Of a stretch of DNA of 64,000 nt, positions 17,763 through 26,371 are shown in pieces. Source of the stretch: Sediminispirochaeta smaragdinae DSM 11293. Lineage in GTDB: Bacteria; Spirochaetota; Spirochaetia; DSM-16054; Sediminispirochaetaceae. The stretch covers positions 4,290,582 through 4,354,581 of the forward strand of contig NC_014364.1 of the NCBI RefSeq assembly GCF_000143985.1, given 5' to 3'. A program made the position numbers and the translations under genes. The notes below the pieces were generated by a model. The model was not told the DNA's origin, ran no database searches, and saw only the letters and a list, made by a program, of their open reading frames with translations. Each line of letters opens with the position of its first letter. The stretch's first letter is position 1.

Positions 17763-19058
17763 CTAATTAAGCAAACCAGCAACGGCGGCACCTATCACCG
17801 GTGCATTATCAACAGAAAGGAATCGTACATAACGGCCATGTTTCTCGGTCAGCTCACGAAAAAGATAACATCGGGTTCGTTCGGCAAGGGCCCAGGTCTT
17901 ATAAAAGGTGGTTCCGTCGGCAACAATGGCAACAGGAACAGTTGGATCTTTCCCTTCTCCGGTTTTCAACACAACCGCAGCCAAACTGATGGCGGCAAGC
18001 TTCGCGGCCCTGGCAACAATGGAATCAAACAAGAGGAAAAGATTCTTCCGATCTTCATCGTTTGAGGCCTTCTGAAAAAAAGGATGCTCACGATCCCGTG
18101 GTTCGTGAAGGTAACGATCCATCTCCACCGTAGTCATTGATTGCTTTGCCTGAAAATAGTCCGCAAGGGAAGCGGAAAAAAGCCCCTCTTTCGAAGCACG
18201 CACCGCAGCAGCAAGGCAAAGGGGGCCCAGATAGGCTCCGGATATCATCTTCTCAAAATGGAATAAGTCAGGTTTATCGGTGGAGGCAAAAAAATCACGG
18301 TCGATCTCGCCTCCGAGGAAACCAGCATATCCCCCGGTCTCCATGTTGATGGCCATATAGGCCCCGGGAGCAGGCGCCTTGAGGGTTCCAATAGCCTCGG
18401 TCCGTTCCAGATATGAACAATTGGTTCCCGTCCCGAAGATAAAACCGATATACCCTGAGTAACGCCCTTCTCCGCTTCTGGCCTTCCCCGCAAGCATTGT
18501 TGCAACGGTATCGTTAAGGACCGTAATCTGCTTCGGCGAAGTACCGTACCGTTTCAGCAACGCCCGGTTAAGGGACTCTCCGATGAGAGCGCCCTCTACC
18601 TCCGGCGCTTCAACTTCCTTGGTGAAACGAATGAGACGCCCGTCTCTATTGGGCAGAATTTCCGTGGGATAGGAAAAACAAAATCCGATGGTATCGGCAT
18701 CGGCTACGGATGATTCCATCTTTTCGGCAATCTGCTCGAAAAAAGATTCCCGCCCGACAGGCCCCCCGGTTCCAGGCATCGCACTCTTCGAGAAATGCTC
18801 CATCACCGGCTCTCCATCGCTATTGAAGTGAAAGGTAGCCGAACGAAAATTTGTTCCACCCGCATCAAGGACGATTACGGGCTTCCCCTTCGGCACCTCA
18901 CCCTCGGCGGCAACCCAGGCAGGGATCATGGCAAGGCTTGAGGATTCGCCCTGAAGCCCTCTTTCCATTTCAGTGAGAAATCCCGCAACCCCCTCTTCGA
19001 AAGAAACGCTCTCGGGAAGCAGTCCCTTCTCGGCAAGGAACCCGTCGATATCCTTCAT
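17763..19058 (-). CDS. hexokinase (eukaryotic-type family)
   Basis: Phosphorylates glucose or other hexoses with ATP. The phosphate-1 loop VLDAGGTNFRSATFHF (about 63-78) and the FIFGTGTNCSYLER block match the hexokinase family with large and small lobes. The C-terminal VAIVADGTTFYKT is the adenosine motif, and 431 residues is the right length. It is the last gene of the EIIA-antiporter-PII-like-hexokinase operon, and its start overlaps the preceding stop (TGATG). In bacteria this family is rare outside spirochaetes. The sugar specificity cannot be read from the sequence. Confidence 0.88.
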   Translation of the reverse strand: MKDIDGFLAEKGLLPESVSFEEGVAGFLTEMERGLQGESSSLAMIPAWVAAEGEVPKGKPVIVLDAGGTNFRSATFHFNSDGEPVMEHFSKSAMPGTGGPVGRESFFEQIAEKMESSVADADTIGFCFSYPTEILPNRDGRLIRFTKEVEAPEVEGALIGESLNRALLKRYGTSPKQITVLNDTVATMLAGKARSGEGRYSGYIGFIFGTGTNCSYLERTEAIGTLKAPAPGAYMAINMETGGYAGFLGGEIDRDFFASTDKPDLFHFEKMISGAYLGPLCLAAAVRASKEGLFSASLADYFQAKQSMTTVEMDRYLHEPRDREHPFFQKASNDEDRKNLFLLFDSIVARAAKLAAISLAAVVLKTGEGKDPTVPVAIVADGTTFYKTWALAERTRCYLFRELTEKHGRYVRFLSVDNAPVIGAAVAGLLN

Positions 19059-19414
19059 CAGCTGTCTCCTTCCTCGAAGAAGCCATGATGGCTTGAGAAG
19101 GTCATGACTGCGGGAATAAGTGTCAGATTAATGATGTCCTGACGATCGATGTCAATTTCCGCTTCCCGGAGGTTGGTAAGTAAGTCCCGAACCTGCTCCC
19201 TCGTTCGAACCTGGGCCGTGATCACCATCAGCTCTCCGCGCTCGATTTTATCTCCGCGAAAGAAACCCGAAAAAAGATTCAATTCATCGGAAAGTGCTCC
19301 GGAAATATCCTGTCCGTCAAAAGTGGAAGCATGAGTGATCCCGATACTCTGAAGAGCAAGAAAAATATCCTCTTTCAAATCGGAATCGGCTACCTCAAGA
19401 ATCATATAGTACAT
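19058..19414 (-). CDS. small PII-like protein of antiporter operon
   Basis: A 118-residue cytosolic protein with alternating strands and helices (MYYMILEVADSD; GELMVITAQVRTREQVRDLL; DIINLTLIPAV), the pattern of a PII/CutA-like ferredoxin fold. I do not recognise a named family with certainty. An AAGGAGG is well placed before the ATG at 19414. The gene starts one base after the antiporter stop and shares its last base with the hexokinase start, so it is tightly coupled to both. By analogy with PII-like proteins beside membrane transporters I infer it modulates the antiporter through a bound metabolite. That is inference only. Confidence 0.7.
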   Translation of the reverse strand: MYYMILEVADSDLKEDIFLALQSIGITHASTFDGQDISGALSDELNLFSGFFRGDKIERGELMVITAQVRTREQVRDLLTNLREAEIDIDRQDIINLTLIPAVMTFSSHHGFFEEGDS

Positions 19415-19415
19415 T

Positions 19416-20648
19416 TCATCCTCCTTGGGGAGCGTGATCTGAAGAACCCTTCGCTTCCCCGGACCTTCGCAAGGCGAAACGCGTCAGCAACGGTCCAACC
19501 ACTTCGGTTATCACCGTGGTAAAAAGCAATATATTAATGATGGCACTAGCCATCCCAGCACCGGCCGAACCATATTCAGGCTTGGTGAACTCTTTATTAA
19601 TCGACAAGGCAAGGGCAAGGGCTACTCCCACCTGAGGCAGAAGCGCCAGGCCGATATTATTACGAACATTCTTCGGTGCTTTGCCAAGTATCGCTCCCAG
19701 CGAAGCCCCTCCGATTTTACCACAGCTCCTCAGTCCGAAATAGGCCAATCCCATGATACCGATCTTGCTGATCGAACGGAGATCAAGATGAGCTCCTCCA
19801 AGGATAAAAAAAGCGGCAAGGAAGTAAGGACTTAAGTCGTCGATGATTGAACTACTCTTTTTTCCAAGCACCGGGAAACGATTAATCATCATGGCACCAA
19901 ATACCATAACCGCCAGCAACTCGGAACACCCCAGCAGTTCACTTAGCCCCAGGAGCCCCAGAATCGTAGCGGCAAGTAACAGTCTGATCCAATCGGTGCT
20001 TCTACTCTTTTTCAATATACTACCGAACAGAAAAGCAGCGAAGACGCCAAGGGCCAGAGATTCTCCGATCGAGACGAGAGTGGAAAGGATAATCTTCGAT
20101 ACGTGAACCTGTCCACCGATGATGGACGCCTTAACAAAAGCGGACGCGATAACATAGATAATAAGCGCCATCGCGTCATCAATACCGACAACCGCCATGA
20201 TGGTACTGGTAAGGGGCCCTTTGGCACCATACTGCTTAATAACGGCAACGGTGGCGGCCGGGGCCGTGGCAGAGGCAACGGCCCCCAACAAAAGCGCCGT
20301 CTCGGGGTTTCCAGGGAAAAGCAGCATAATACCAATGTAAACAAAGGCAAAGGCGGTCAGACATTCAAACAAAACAATAAAAAGGATCGTCTTTCCAAGT
20401 TTCTTGATCACGTCAATCCGAAGCTCCACACCGATGATAAAGGCAATAATGCCAAGAGCAATGGTGGAAACCGAGGAAAGGTGGTCAAGGACCGAGGAAG
20501 AGAGGAGCCGTAAGACCGACACACCAAGCATGACGCCGACCAATACGTATCCTGTTACTTCGGGAATTTTCAGCTTCCCTGTAACTCCTTTCATGACGAA
20601 GGCGGCAAGAAATATTGCCGACAGATAGAGAAATACGTTCAATTCCAT
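19416..20648 (-). CDS. cation:proton antiporter (CPA2/KefB-NhaS type)
   Basis: An inner-membrane antiporter of about 410 residues with 12-13 hydrophobic segments. Typical marks are VTGYVLVGVMLG, the unwound helix region SATAPAATVAVIKQYG, the VGIDDAMALIIYVIASAF acidic pair (Asp-Asp, ion binding) and a late GLALLPQVGVALALAL. No RCK or TrkA domain is attached. I chose the ATG at 20648 (MELNVFLYL); a TTG three codons upstream is possible. The neighbours are a PTS EIIA-like gene before and the PII-like gene immediately after. Whether sodium or potassium is moved is not visible. Confidence 0.88.
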   Translation of the reverse strand: MELNVFLYLSAIFLAAFVMKGVTGKLKIPEVTGYVLVGVMLGVSVLRLLSSSVLDHLSSVSTIALGIIAFIIGVELRIDVIKKLGKTILFIVLFECLTAFAFVYIGIMLLFPGNPETALLLGAVASATAPAATVAVIKQYGAKGPLTSTIMAVVGIDDAMALIIYVIASAFVKASIIGGQVHVSKIILSTLVSIGESLALGVFAAFLFGSILKKSRSTDWIRLLLAATILGLLGLSELLGCSELLAVMVFGAMMINRFPVLGKKSSSIIDDLSPYFLAAFFILGGAHLDLRSISKIGIMGLAYFGLRSCGKIGGASLGAILGKAPKNVRNNIGLALLPQVGVALALALSINKEFTKPEYGSAGAGMASAIINILLFTTVITEVVGPLLTRFALRRSGEAKGSSDHAPQGG

Positions 20649-20663
20649 AACAAACAATACCCG

Positions 20664-21116
20664 TCAGTTAAGAGGACGAAAGATTTTGATAACCTCTTCC
20701 GGTGTCGTAGCCGAGGATAGGGCCTTTCTTCTTGTTTCACTCTTCGTAAATAGAACAATTTTCGAAAGTATCCCAAGATACTCGGTTTGCTGATTTTCCG
20801 GGCCGCCAATAAGGAAGACAATAGAGACAGGTTTATCATCGATGGCGCCCCAGTCCACCTCTTCTCCAAGGATGGCGACGGTAATAAAAAAATCTTCAAC
20901 ACACCCGATCTTTGCATGAGGGACCGCTATTCCAAGACCGATCCCTGTGCTCATGATCGCTTCTCGTTCAAAGATGGCAGTCTTGAACTCCTCAAGGTCC
21001 TTCACCTTCCCCGCGGAGAAACAGACATCAACCATCGTTTCCAAAATGTCATCCTTCACCGATGAATCGGTAAAGAGCATATTTTTCTCATCGAGATACT
21101 CATACAGCTTCTTCAT
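20664..21116 (-). CDS. PTS EIIA domain protein (fructose/nitrogen type)
   Basis: A 150-residue single EIIA domain. The phosphorylatable histidine is H67 in GIAVPHAKIG, preceded by the EAIMSTGIG block. There are no EIIB or EIIC genes beside it, so a regulatory role of the PtsN type is more likely than sugar transport. The start at 21116 (MKKLYEYLDE) has AAGGGG upstream and gives the family N-terminus. It is the first gene of the operon with the antiporter, PII-like protein and hexokinase, behind a near-perfect promoter. Confidence 0.88.
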   Translation of the reverse strand: MKKLYEYLDEKNMLFTDSSVKDDILETMVDVCFSAGKVKDLEEFKTAIFEREAIMSTGIGLGIAVPHAKIGCVEDFFITVAILGEEVDWGAIDDKPVSIVFLIGGPENQQTEYLGILSKIVLFTKSETRRKALSSATTPEEVIKIFRPLN

Positions 21117-21154
21117 GTATAAACCCCTTGTCATCCCCAGATGGGGACTGGAAA

Positions 21155-21183
21155 ATAGTAGAATCTTGCTCCGGCAGTGTCAA
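21155..21183 (-). promoter_or_regulatory. sigma70-type promoter of the EIIA-antiporter-hexokinase operon
   Basis: On the minus strand a perfect TTGACA (21183-21178), 17 nt, TACTAT (21160-21155). A small palindrome, CCCCAGATGGGG (21136-21147), lies in the leader before the start codon. Confidence 0.8.
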
Positions 21184-21216
21184 GCAAGCTATCGCATCCA
21201 ACAACCCATTCAAATG

Positions 21217-21891
21217 CTAATCCGACTTTTCCGGGAAAAGAACCATCGAACTCCCGCCCCCATATTCTCCGATACCGACACCTACATCTGATCGATACTT
21301 CTCCATAAGTCGTTCTATGCGGGCCGCAGCCGTCCGGCAGCGATCGACATATTCCATGGCTCTCGATATATCATGGACCTCGATTTCCATGGAAAGTAAA
21401 TCAAGAGCACCTTTCAAAATAGTCAGGGGCTGTGTTATTTCATGGGCCGTTGTGACCGCCATGGCAAGAACGGTATTCCTTCGTTCCAGTTCACGGATAC
21501 GCTCACGGCTCCGCTTCAATTCAACCTGTACCTGTATCCGTGCGAGGACCTCTTCCTGTCTGAGGGGTTTGGTTACATAATCCACAGCCCCAGCACGAAA
21601 CCCTTTTAATGTGCTTTCCATATCGGAAAGAGCAGAAAGAAAGATCACGGGAATATCTTTGGTGTGTTCATCACTTTGTAAAAGTCGGCAGGTTTCAAAG
21701 CCGTCGAAATCGGGCATCATGACATCAAGAAGAACAATGTCCGGTTGCCGATTCTTTGCAAGCTCAGCCCCCTTTCGTCCGTCCTGAGCGACAAAGACCT
21801 TGCAGCCATTAACCTCCAGCACATCGTGCAGCAAGGCAAGGTTAATCGGAGTATCATCGATAATCAAAACATTGATGATGTCATCATTCAT
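21217..21891 (-). CDS. receiver domain fused to a HisKA-like helix pair, no ATPase domain
   Basis: Residues 1-125 are a CheY-like receiver: acidic pocket in LIIDDTP, phosphoacceptor D in IVLLDVMMPDFDG, and the conserved Lys in YVTKP. Residues 130-205 form a coiled region with AMAVTTAHEITQPLTILKGA, which looks like a HisKA dimerisation helix with its histidine. The HATPase domain is absent: the protein ends at 224 residues with a polar tail. The start overlaps the preceding kinase gene by 4 nt (ATGA), so the two are partners. The histidine may be phosphorylated by the partner kinase, or be a phosphatase/HPt-like site. Confidence 0.88.
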   Translation of the reverse strand: MNDDIINVLIIDDTPINLALLHDVLEVNGCKVFVAQDGRKGAELAKNRQPDIVLLDVMMPDFDGFETCRLLQSDEHTKDIPVIFLSALSDMESTLKGFRAGAVDYVTKPLRQEEVLARIQVQVELKRSRERIRELERRNTVLAMAVTTAHEITQPLTILKGALDLLSMEIEVHDISRAMEYVDRCRTAAARIERLMEKYRSDVGVGIGEYGGGSSMVLFPEKSD

Positions 21892-23990
21892 CGCTCTCTC
21901 TCCGAGGACATAAAGATTTCAAGCTCATCCTGAATACGGTGAATTTGAAAGCCTTCCGCCAAAGTACGAAAGTAGTTGAAGAATTCAGGGAAACGATTTT
22001 TCCCATGTCCGTCGACAAATTCGATAAAGGCACCGACATCTCCATCACCGATGAGAGAACGCATCTGCCCAAGAACAGAAACAGCAGGAATCTCCGAAGG
22101 CAAAAGATCTGCAATGGGAACACGAGAGTCAATTCCCATGCGATATTGTTCGGTGCTATGCACAAAAGCCTCCTCACACCATTGAGCATCGTTTTTTTTA
22201 TCACAGATTTCAACAGGAATTGTAAAGATGAAGGAGCTCCCCCCAATCTCGGCATCCCGGTATTCAAGGATTCCTCCCATCATTCTGGTAAGCTCACGAC
22301 TGATGGTCAGGCCAAGGCCCTGCCCCTCAACCCTGCCGGCATATTCCGCTCCTCGGGCAAAAGGCTCAAATATGCTTTTCTGCAATTCTTCGGAAATACC
22401 CGGCCCCGTATCGCTCACGATGATGCGGAGGACCCGGGCGGCACTTGTTTCATCGGAAGAGGTTCCCACCTCGCATTCCACCCGCCCTCCCACAGGGGTA
22501 TATTTTACGGCATTCGAAAGAATATTGTTCAATATCTGCAAAATCCTCTTTTTGTCACCAAGCAAGAACATAGGAAGATTTGGTCCGAGGTAAACCCGAA
22601 AATCAAGTCCATGCCTTTTTGCCGTAAGGCGGTAGCCTATTGCAATCTCTCTCAGGAGATTTCTAAAAGAAAAACCCTTTCGCTCTATGACCATCCTTCC
22701 CGCTTCCATCTGCGTAGCATCGAGGATGTCGCTAAGAAGCTCGAGCAGGTGATTACCACTCTCGCAAATACTGATACTCAAACGTCGATTACGGGAAGAA
22801 AGTTCATCATCGGAAACCAAAAGCTGTGCATATCCGATAATGCTGTTCAGCGGAGTTTTGATGTCGTGACTCATATGAGCAAGAAAACGCGCTTTTGCCC
22901 GATCGGCCTTCTCCGCCTCTAGTTTAGCCGTCTCCAGTTCCCGACGAAACCGAAGGTCGTGAACAACAACTACGGCTCCTCCGACTTCACCGGCAGAATC
23001 AAGAAGCAGAGAAAAGGCAGCCAGTACCGGTATTGCATCTTCCAGAGAAAAGCCACATAAAACCTCGCGTTCCAGGGTTGCCGTCGAATCAAGTTTATCG
23101 ATATCAAACTCGGTCATGGGATCAAAAGAATCCGTTGTAGGGAAAAGACGAATGAGTCTCTGCCCAATAAGTGCTCTCCGACGGATTCTAAGCATTTCAA
23201 GGATACGATTATTGGCATCACGGATAGTACCAGCAGCATCCACCAACAAAACACCATCGAGCATTTTGGACATAATATAACCGGCGGCAAGTTCAGGAGT
23301 GACATCAAGCATGCGGTAGCGGGTGATTGCATACCATGTACCGATCATGATAAGGACCAAAACGGCTGGTGCGATATTCGGCCATGGAGAAGAAGAAAAA
23401 GAAGGAAGAAAACTAAGGGCATTCAAAAACAGAAGCGTAGCAAGAAAAAAACCAATAATCAAATTGGCCTGCTTCTTAAAGCGCACCACATTCGTCCGCA
23501 TACGCCATTTGATAAGAAGAAAGAAGCCTGCCGATAATGATCCAATCTGGTAAACAAGATATGCTCGGTACCAGGGGGAATCTACCGCGTGGACTTCAAT
23601 GGTGGCAAAGGCATCGGGACGAAAGAGAAACTCTTTTGCCATAAGCACGCCGGTGAGCGCCTTCCATGAAAAAACCAAGGCAATCAGATACAAGAACGAC
23701 GTAACGCTTTTTCTCAGGCCTTTTACTTCGGTAAGTATCATGACAAAATGAAAAACCAACGCAGGGAGGAAACACCAGCTAGGAGCGGTCAAACGGTACC
23801 AGAACCAGGCAAAGGTTTCGTTGTCGGCCGCATATAAAAAAGCATACCCCAAGCACCATATCCCAACCGAAAGCGAAAAAAGGAAAAAGAGCACCCCCTT
23901 CATCGTTTTGGAGTTTCGTCGAAGCCCATCAATCCCCGCCACCATCGAAACAAGAAATCCAGTATAGGAAGCAAGGGAAAGCAGATTCAT
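21888..23990 (-). CDS. membrane histidine kinase with 7-TM sensor and PAS domain
   Basis: In order: a seven-segment membrane sensor (about 1-215, including WCFLPALVFHFVMILTE), a PAS domain (about 220-335), a HisKA domain with FLAHMSHDIKTPLNSIIGYA (H near 375) and HATPase_c boxes (NILSNAVKYTP, IIVSDTGPGI, GQGLGLTISREL). A C-terminal helical tail of roughly 110 residues of unknown function follows. The 700-residue protein starts 11 nt after the BioD/DRTGG gene and overlaps the receiver gene at its end. The signal is unknown; the DRTGG neighbour hints at an acyl-phosphate or nucleotide link. Confidence 0.9.
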   Translation of the reverse strand: MNLLSLASYTGFLVSMVAGIDGLRRNSKTMKGVLFFLFSLSVGIWCLGYAFLYAADNETFAWFWYRLTAPSWCFLPALVFHFVMILTEVKGLRKSVTSFLYLIALVFSWKALTGVLMAKEFLFRPDAFATIEVHAVDSPWYRAYLVYQIGSLSAGFFLLIKWRMRTNVVRFKKQANLIIGFFLATLLFLNALSFLPSFSSSPWPNIAPAVLVLIMIGTWYAITRYRMLDVTPELAAGYIMSKMLDGVLLVDAAGTIRDANNRILEMLRIRRRALIGQRLIRLFPTTDSFDPMTEFDIDKLDSTATLEREVLCGFSLEDAIPVLAAFSLLLDSAGEVGGAVVVVHDLRFRRELETAKLEAEKADRAKARFLAHMSHDIKTPLNSIIGYAQLLVSDDELSSRNRRLSISICESGNHLLELLSDILDATQMEAGRMVIERKGFSFRNLLREIAIGYRLTAKRHGLDFRVYLGPNLPMFLLGDKKRILQILNNILSNAVKYTPVGGRVECEVGTSSDETSAARVLRIIVSDTGPGISEELQKSIFEPFARGAEYAGRVEGQGLGLTISRELTRMMGGILEYRDAEIGGSSFIFTIPVEICDKKNDAQWCEEAFVHSTEQYRMGIDSRVPIADLLPSEIPAVSVLGQMRSLIGDGDVGAFIEFVDGHGKNRFPEFFNYFRTLAEGFQIHRIQDELEIFMSSERER

Positions 23991-24001
23991 GCTCTATCCC
24001 C

Positions 24002-25162
24002 TCATGGGAGAAACAACTCCCGAAATTTTTCAAAGTCGAAATATTCTTCGAAAAGAGAACATATTTTCTGATACTTATCATTATCGTACAGTTGCAGCTT
24101 CGTGTTCTCAAAGACTTGCATCACCCGCTGTTCGGTTCCGGCAGTATCAAGGTCAATAAGAAGCGTCGGGATATCCGCTTCTTCGAGCATACGGTGTACC
24201 TCGGGATCAAGGGCCGCATCATCCTTACAGGTTATGATGATCCCGCCGACAGGATCGGTAAGCTTCGCGTTATGTTCCAAGACTTTTCGGAGCCTTTCGG
24301 TAGAACCAGATCCTATAATGATGAGATCCCCGGGGCCAATATAGCGAGCGAGATCGAGGTATTCGGTACGCAGACTAATAATCCGGACACTTCGGCAGGA
24401 CCTGTGCCAGCTTTTTTCTTTACAATCCCCCACTACCTCTGCGTCTTTAAGCTTCCGCCTGATAAGATCCATTGAAGGATTTGGCAAATCCGACATCACA
24501 GGAAGAAAACCAAGGATTCGAAGCGGCTCTGAAAAACCGGGATAGGCCCTACGCAGAAGCTCTTCAGTAAGATAACGGCGAGATTGATCAATCTTATCCG
24601 GTAATATCTTATTAAAGATAATGCCACGAACATTGCACCCTTTATGCATAAAGTACGTAAGATCAACCTCCAGCATATCCAGAGCCTTGCCGATTCCTCC
24701 CCCAGAAAGGAAGACCACATCCGCTCCAAGCAGCTTTCCGACTTCCGCATTTGAAAGGCCTATGATGCCGCCAACCCCGGGATGCCCCGTTCCTTCGGCT
24801 ACAACGACATCCATTGAGGCAAAATGGGCCATTGCTTTCATAATATCCTCGCGAAGTTCCATCGTGACCATTTCACGATCGGGATTAGCGATATAGGCCT
24901 TCGTAAAGCCGGAACGAAGCTGAACAGGAGAAGCAAATTCCGTCTCGGCATCATCGATCCCGGTAAACGCCGTCACAATCTTTACATCCTTATCAACGGT
25001 AAACCCGGAGGCAAGCTCGACAAGCTCCTGTCCCACCGGCTTGATATATCCTATCTTCTCCGGTGGATAGCATCGCTTGAGAAGATGAATAAGACCAAGA
25101 CTGGTTACCGTCTTTCCCGCATGTTGTCGAAATCCGGTAATATAGATGATCTTCGGCGCCAT
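24002..25162 (-). CDS. BioD-like P-loop plus DRTGG domain protein
   Basis: The N-terminal half is a dethiobiotin-synthetase-like NTPase with the P-loop GFRQHAGKTVTS and GTGHPGVGGIIGLSNAEV. The C-terminal half (about 230-350) resembles a DRTGG domain (LIIIGSGSTERLRKVLEHNA, TDPVGGIIITCKDD). The same pair forms the regulatory N-terminus of large phosphotransacetylases, but here no acetyltransferase domain follows; the 386 residues are the whole protein. GGAGGAGG precedes the ATG. It heads an operon with a kinase and a receiver. I infer a cytosolic ATP-binding sensor; it is not a biotin enzyme, since no other bio gene is present. Confidence 0.82.
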   Translation of the reverse strand: MAPKIIYITGFRQHAGKTVTSLGLIHLLKRCYPPEKIGYIKPVGQELVELASGFTVDKDVKIVTAFTGIDDAETEFASPVQLRSGFTKAYIANPDREMVTMELREDIMKAMAHFASMDVVVAEGTGHPGVGGIIGLSNAEVGKLLGADVVFLSGGGIGKALDMLEVDLTYFMHKGCNVRGIIFNKILPDKIDQSRRYLTEELLRRAYPGFSEPLRILGFLPVMSDLPNPSMDLIRRKLKDAEVVGDCKEKSWHRSCRSVRIISLRTEYLDLARYIGPGDLIIIGSGSTERLRKVLEHNAKLTDPVGGIIITCKDDAALDPEVHRMLEEADIPTLLIDLDTAGTEQRVMQVFENTKLQLYDNDKYQKICSLFEEYFDFEKFRELFLP

Positions 25163-25233
25163 ATCGGACCTCCTCCAAAGAAATCATTTAGCTTACACAT
25201 AATAGTAATGCAGAAAAACAACAAAGTACAAAC

Positions 25234-26370
25234 ATGATCATCTCGCCAAAATTGAAGAAAGACCATATAATCGGCCCCATGGAAAATCGATCGGAGTATC
25301 AAACCTTTGATCTCCTTGCAGACGCTTCGAACGCCTTCCCGGAGATCCAGGAAGCCATCTACGATGCAGCAGCCATTGCCTCAGACCATGATCGTCCCAT
25401 TCAGGAACGTATATCAGCCTTTGAAGATATCATCGATTCAGAAGTCGGAGATACCCTTCTGCTTCGGGCGAGAAACATCGAACGGGAATTCGGACTCAGG
25501 CAGCTCTATCTAAAATTCGAGGGAGGAAATCCATCGGGAACTCAAAAAGACCGGATTGCCTTTGCCCATGTTCGCGATGCAATGCGTCGAGGTTATAGTG
25601 GTATCGCCATAGCAACTTGCGGAAATTACGGAGGAGCCATGGCCTTTGCCGCCCGGCTCGCGGGACTTTCCTGTACGGCATTTATTCCTCAGAGCTATAA
25701 AACCCGTAGAATTAGCGAGATGGAAGGATACGGCGTGGAAATCATCCGAACGCCGGGAGACTACGAAGATGCTGTAGACCGATGTCGGGAATATGCGACG
25801 GAAAAGGATATCTACGATGCAAACCCGGGAGATACAAACTCAGTGTTACAAATGGAAGCCTATGGCCAGATTGCCTATGAATTGTACGACGAGCTTCGTG
25901 ATGCTCCCGCTGCCGTTGCAATCCCCGTTTCAAATGGATCAACCCTGGCGGGAATACAACGCGGTTTCATCAGTCTATACAGAAGAGGAAAAACGAGTAG
26001 AATGCCGAAATTGATCGCAGGCTCTGCAACCAAAAAAAACCCGATCATCAAAGCCTTTAAAAGCGGTCTTTCAGAATGTTCTGATCTTGCTCCCGATTCG
26101 ATACATGAGTCAGCGGTTAATGAACCACTGATAAACTGGCACTCTATCGATGGAGATCAGGCACTTTCGTCGATTTACAACTCCAGAGGTTGGGCCATGG
26201 ATGCCACCGATAAGGAGATGGTTGCCTTTGCAAGGATCATTCGGGAGAAAGAGGGGCTAAATGTCCTTCCTGCGTCTACTGCGGGTTTGATTGCCATGTT
26301 GAAGCGGCATAAAGAGGAGCCGCTTCCGGGAGATCGTTATGTGGCAATCCTTACTGGCCGTAAACAGTAA
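25234..26370 (+). CDS. threonine synthase-like PLP enzyme
   Basis: A fold-type II PLP enzyme of 378 residues. The PLP lysine is in KFEGGNPSGTQKDR (around residue 105), followed by the phosphate-binding TCGNYGGAMAFAA. The later block AIPVSNGSTLAGIQRG also fits the threonine synthase family, which turns O-phosphohomoserine into threonine. The N-terminus is unlike the long bacterial ThrC, and no thrA/thrB genes are adjacent, so a related eliminase is possible. Neither the ATG at 25234 nor the one at 25279 has a good ribosome binding site. Its stop codon is one base before the left end of an insertion sequence. Confidence 0.8.
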   Translation: MIISPKLKKDHIIGPMENRSEYQTFDLLADASNAFPEIQEAIYDAAAIASDHDRPIQERISAFEDIIDSEVGDTLLLRARNIEREFGLRQLYLKFEGGNPSGTQKDRIAFAHVRDAMRRGYSGIAIATCGNYGGAMAFAARLAGLSCTAFIPQSYKTRRISEMEGYGVEIIRTPGDYEDAVDRCREYATEKDIYDANPGDTNSVLQMEAYGQIAYELYDELRDAPAAVAIPVSNGSTLAGIQRGFISLYRRGKTSRMPKLIAGSATKKNPIIKAFKSGLSECSDLAPDSIHESAVNEPLINWHSIDGDQALSSIYNSRGWAMDATDKEMVAFARIIREKEGLNVLPASTAGLIAMLKRHKEEPLPGDRYVAILTGRKQ

Positions 26371-26371
26371 C

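Noticed and set aside
21939-22922. Plus-strand open frame of 327 codons
   Set aside because: Antisense to the 7-TM histidine kinase, whose domains are all in order.
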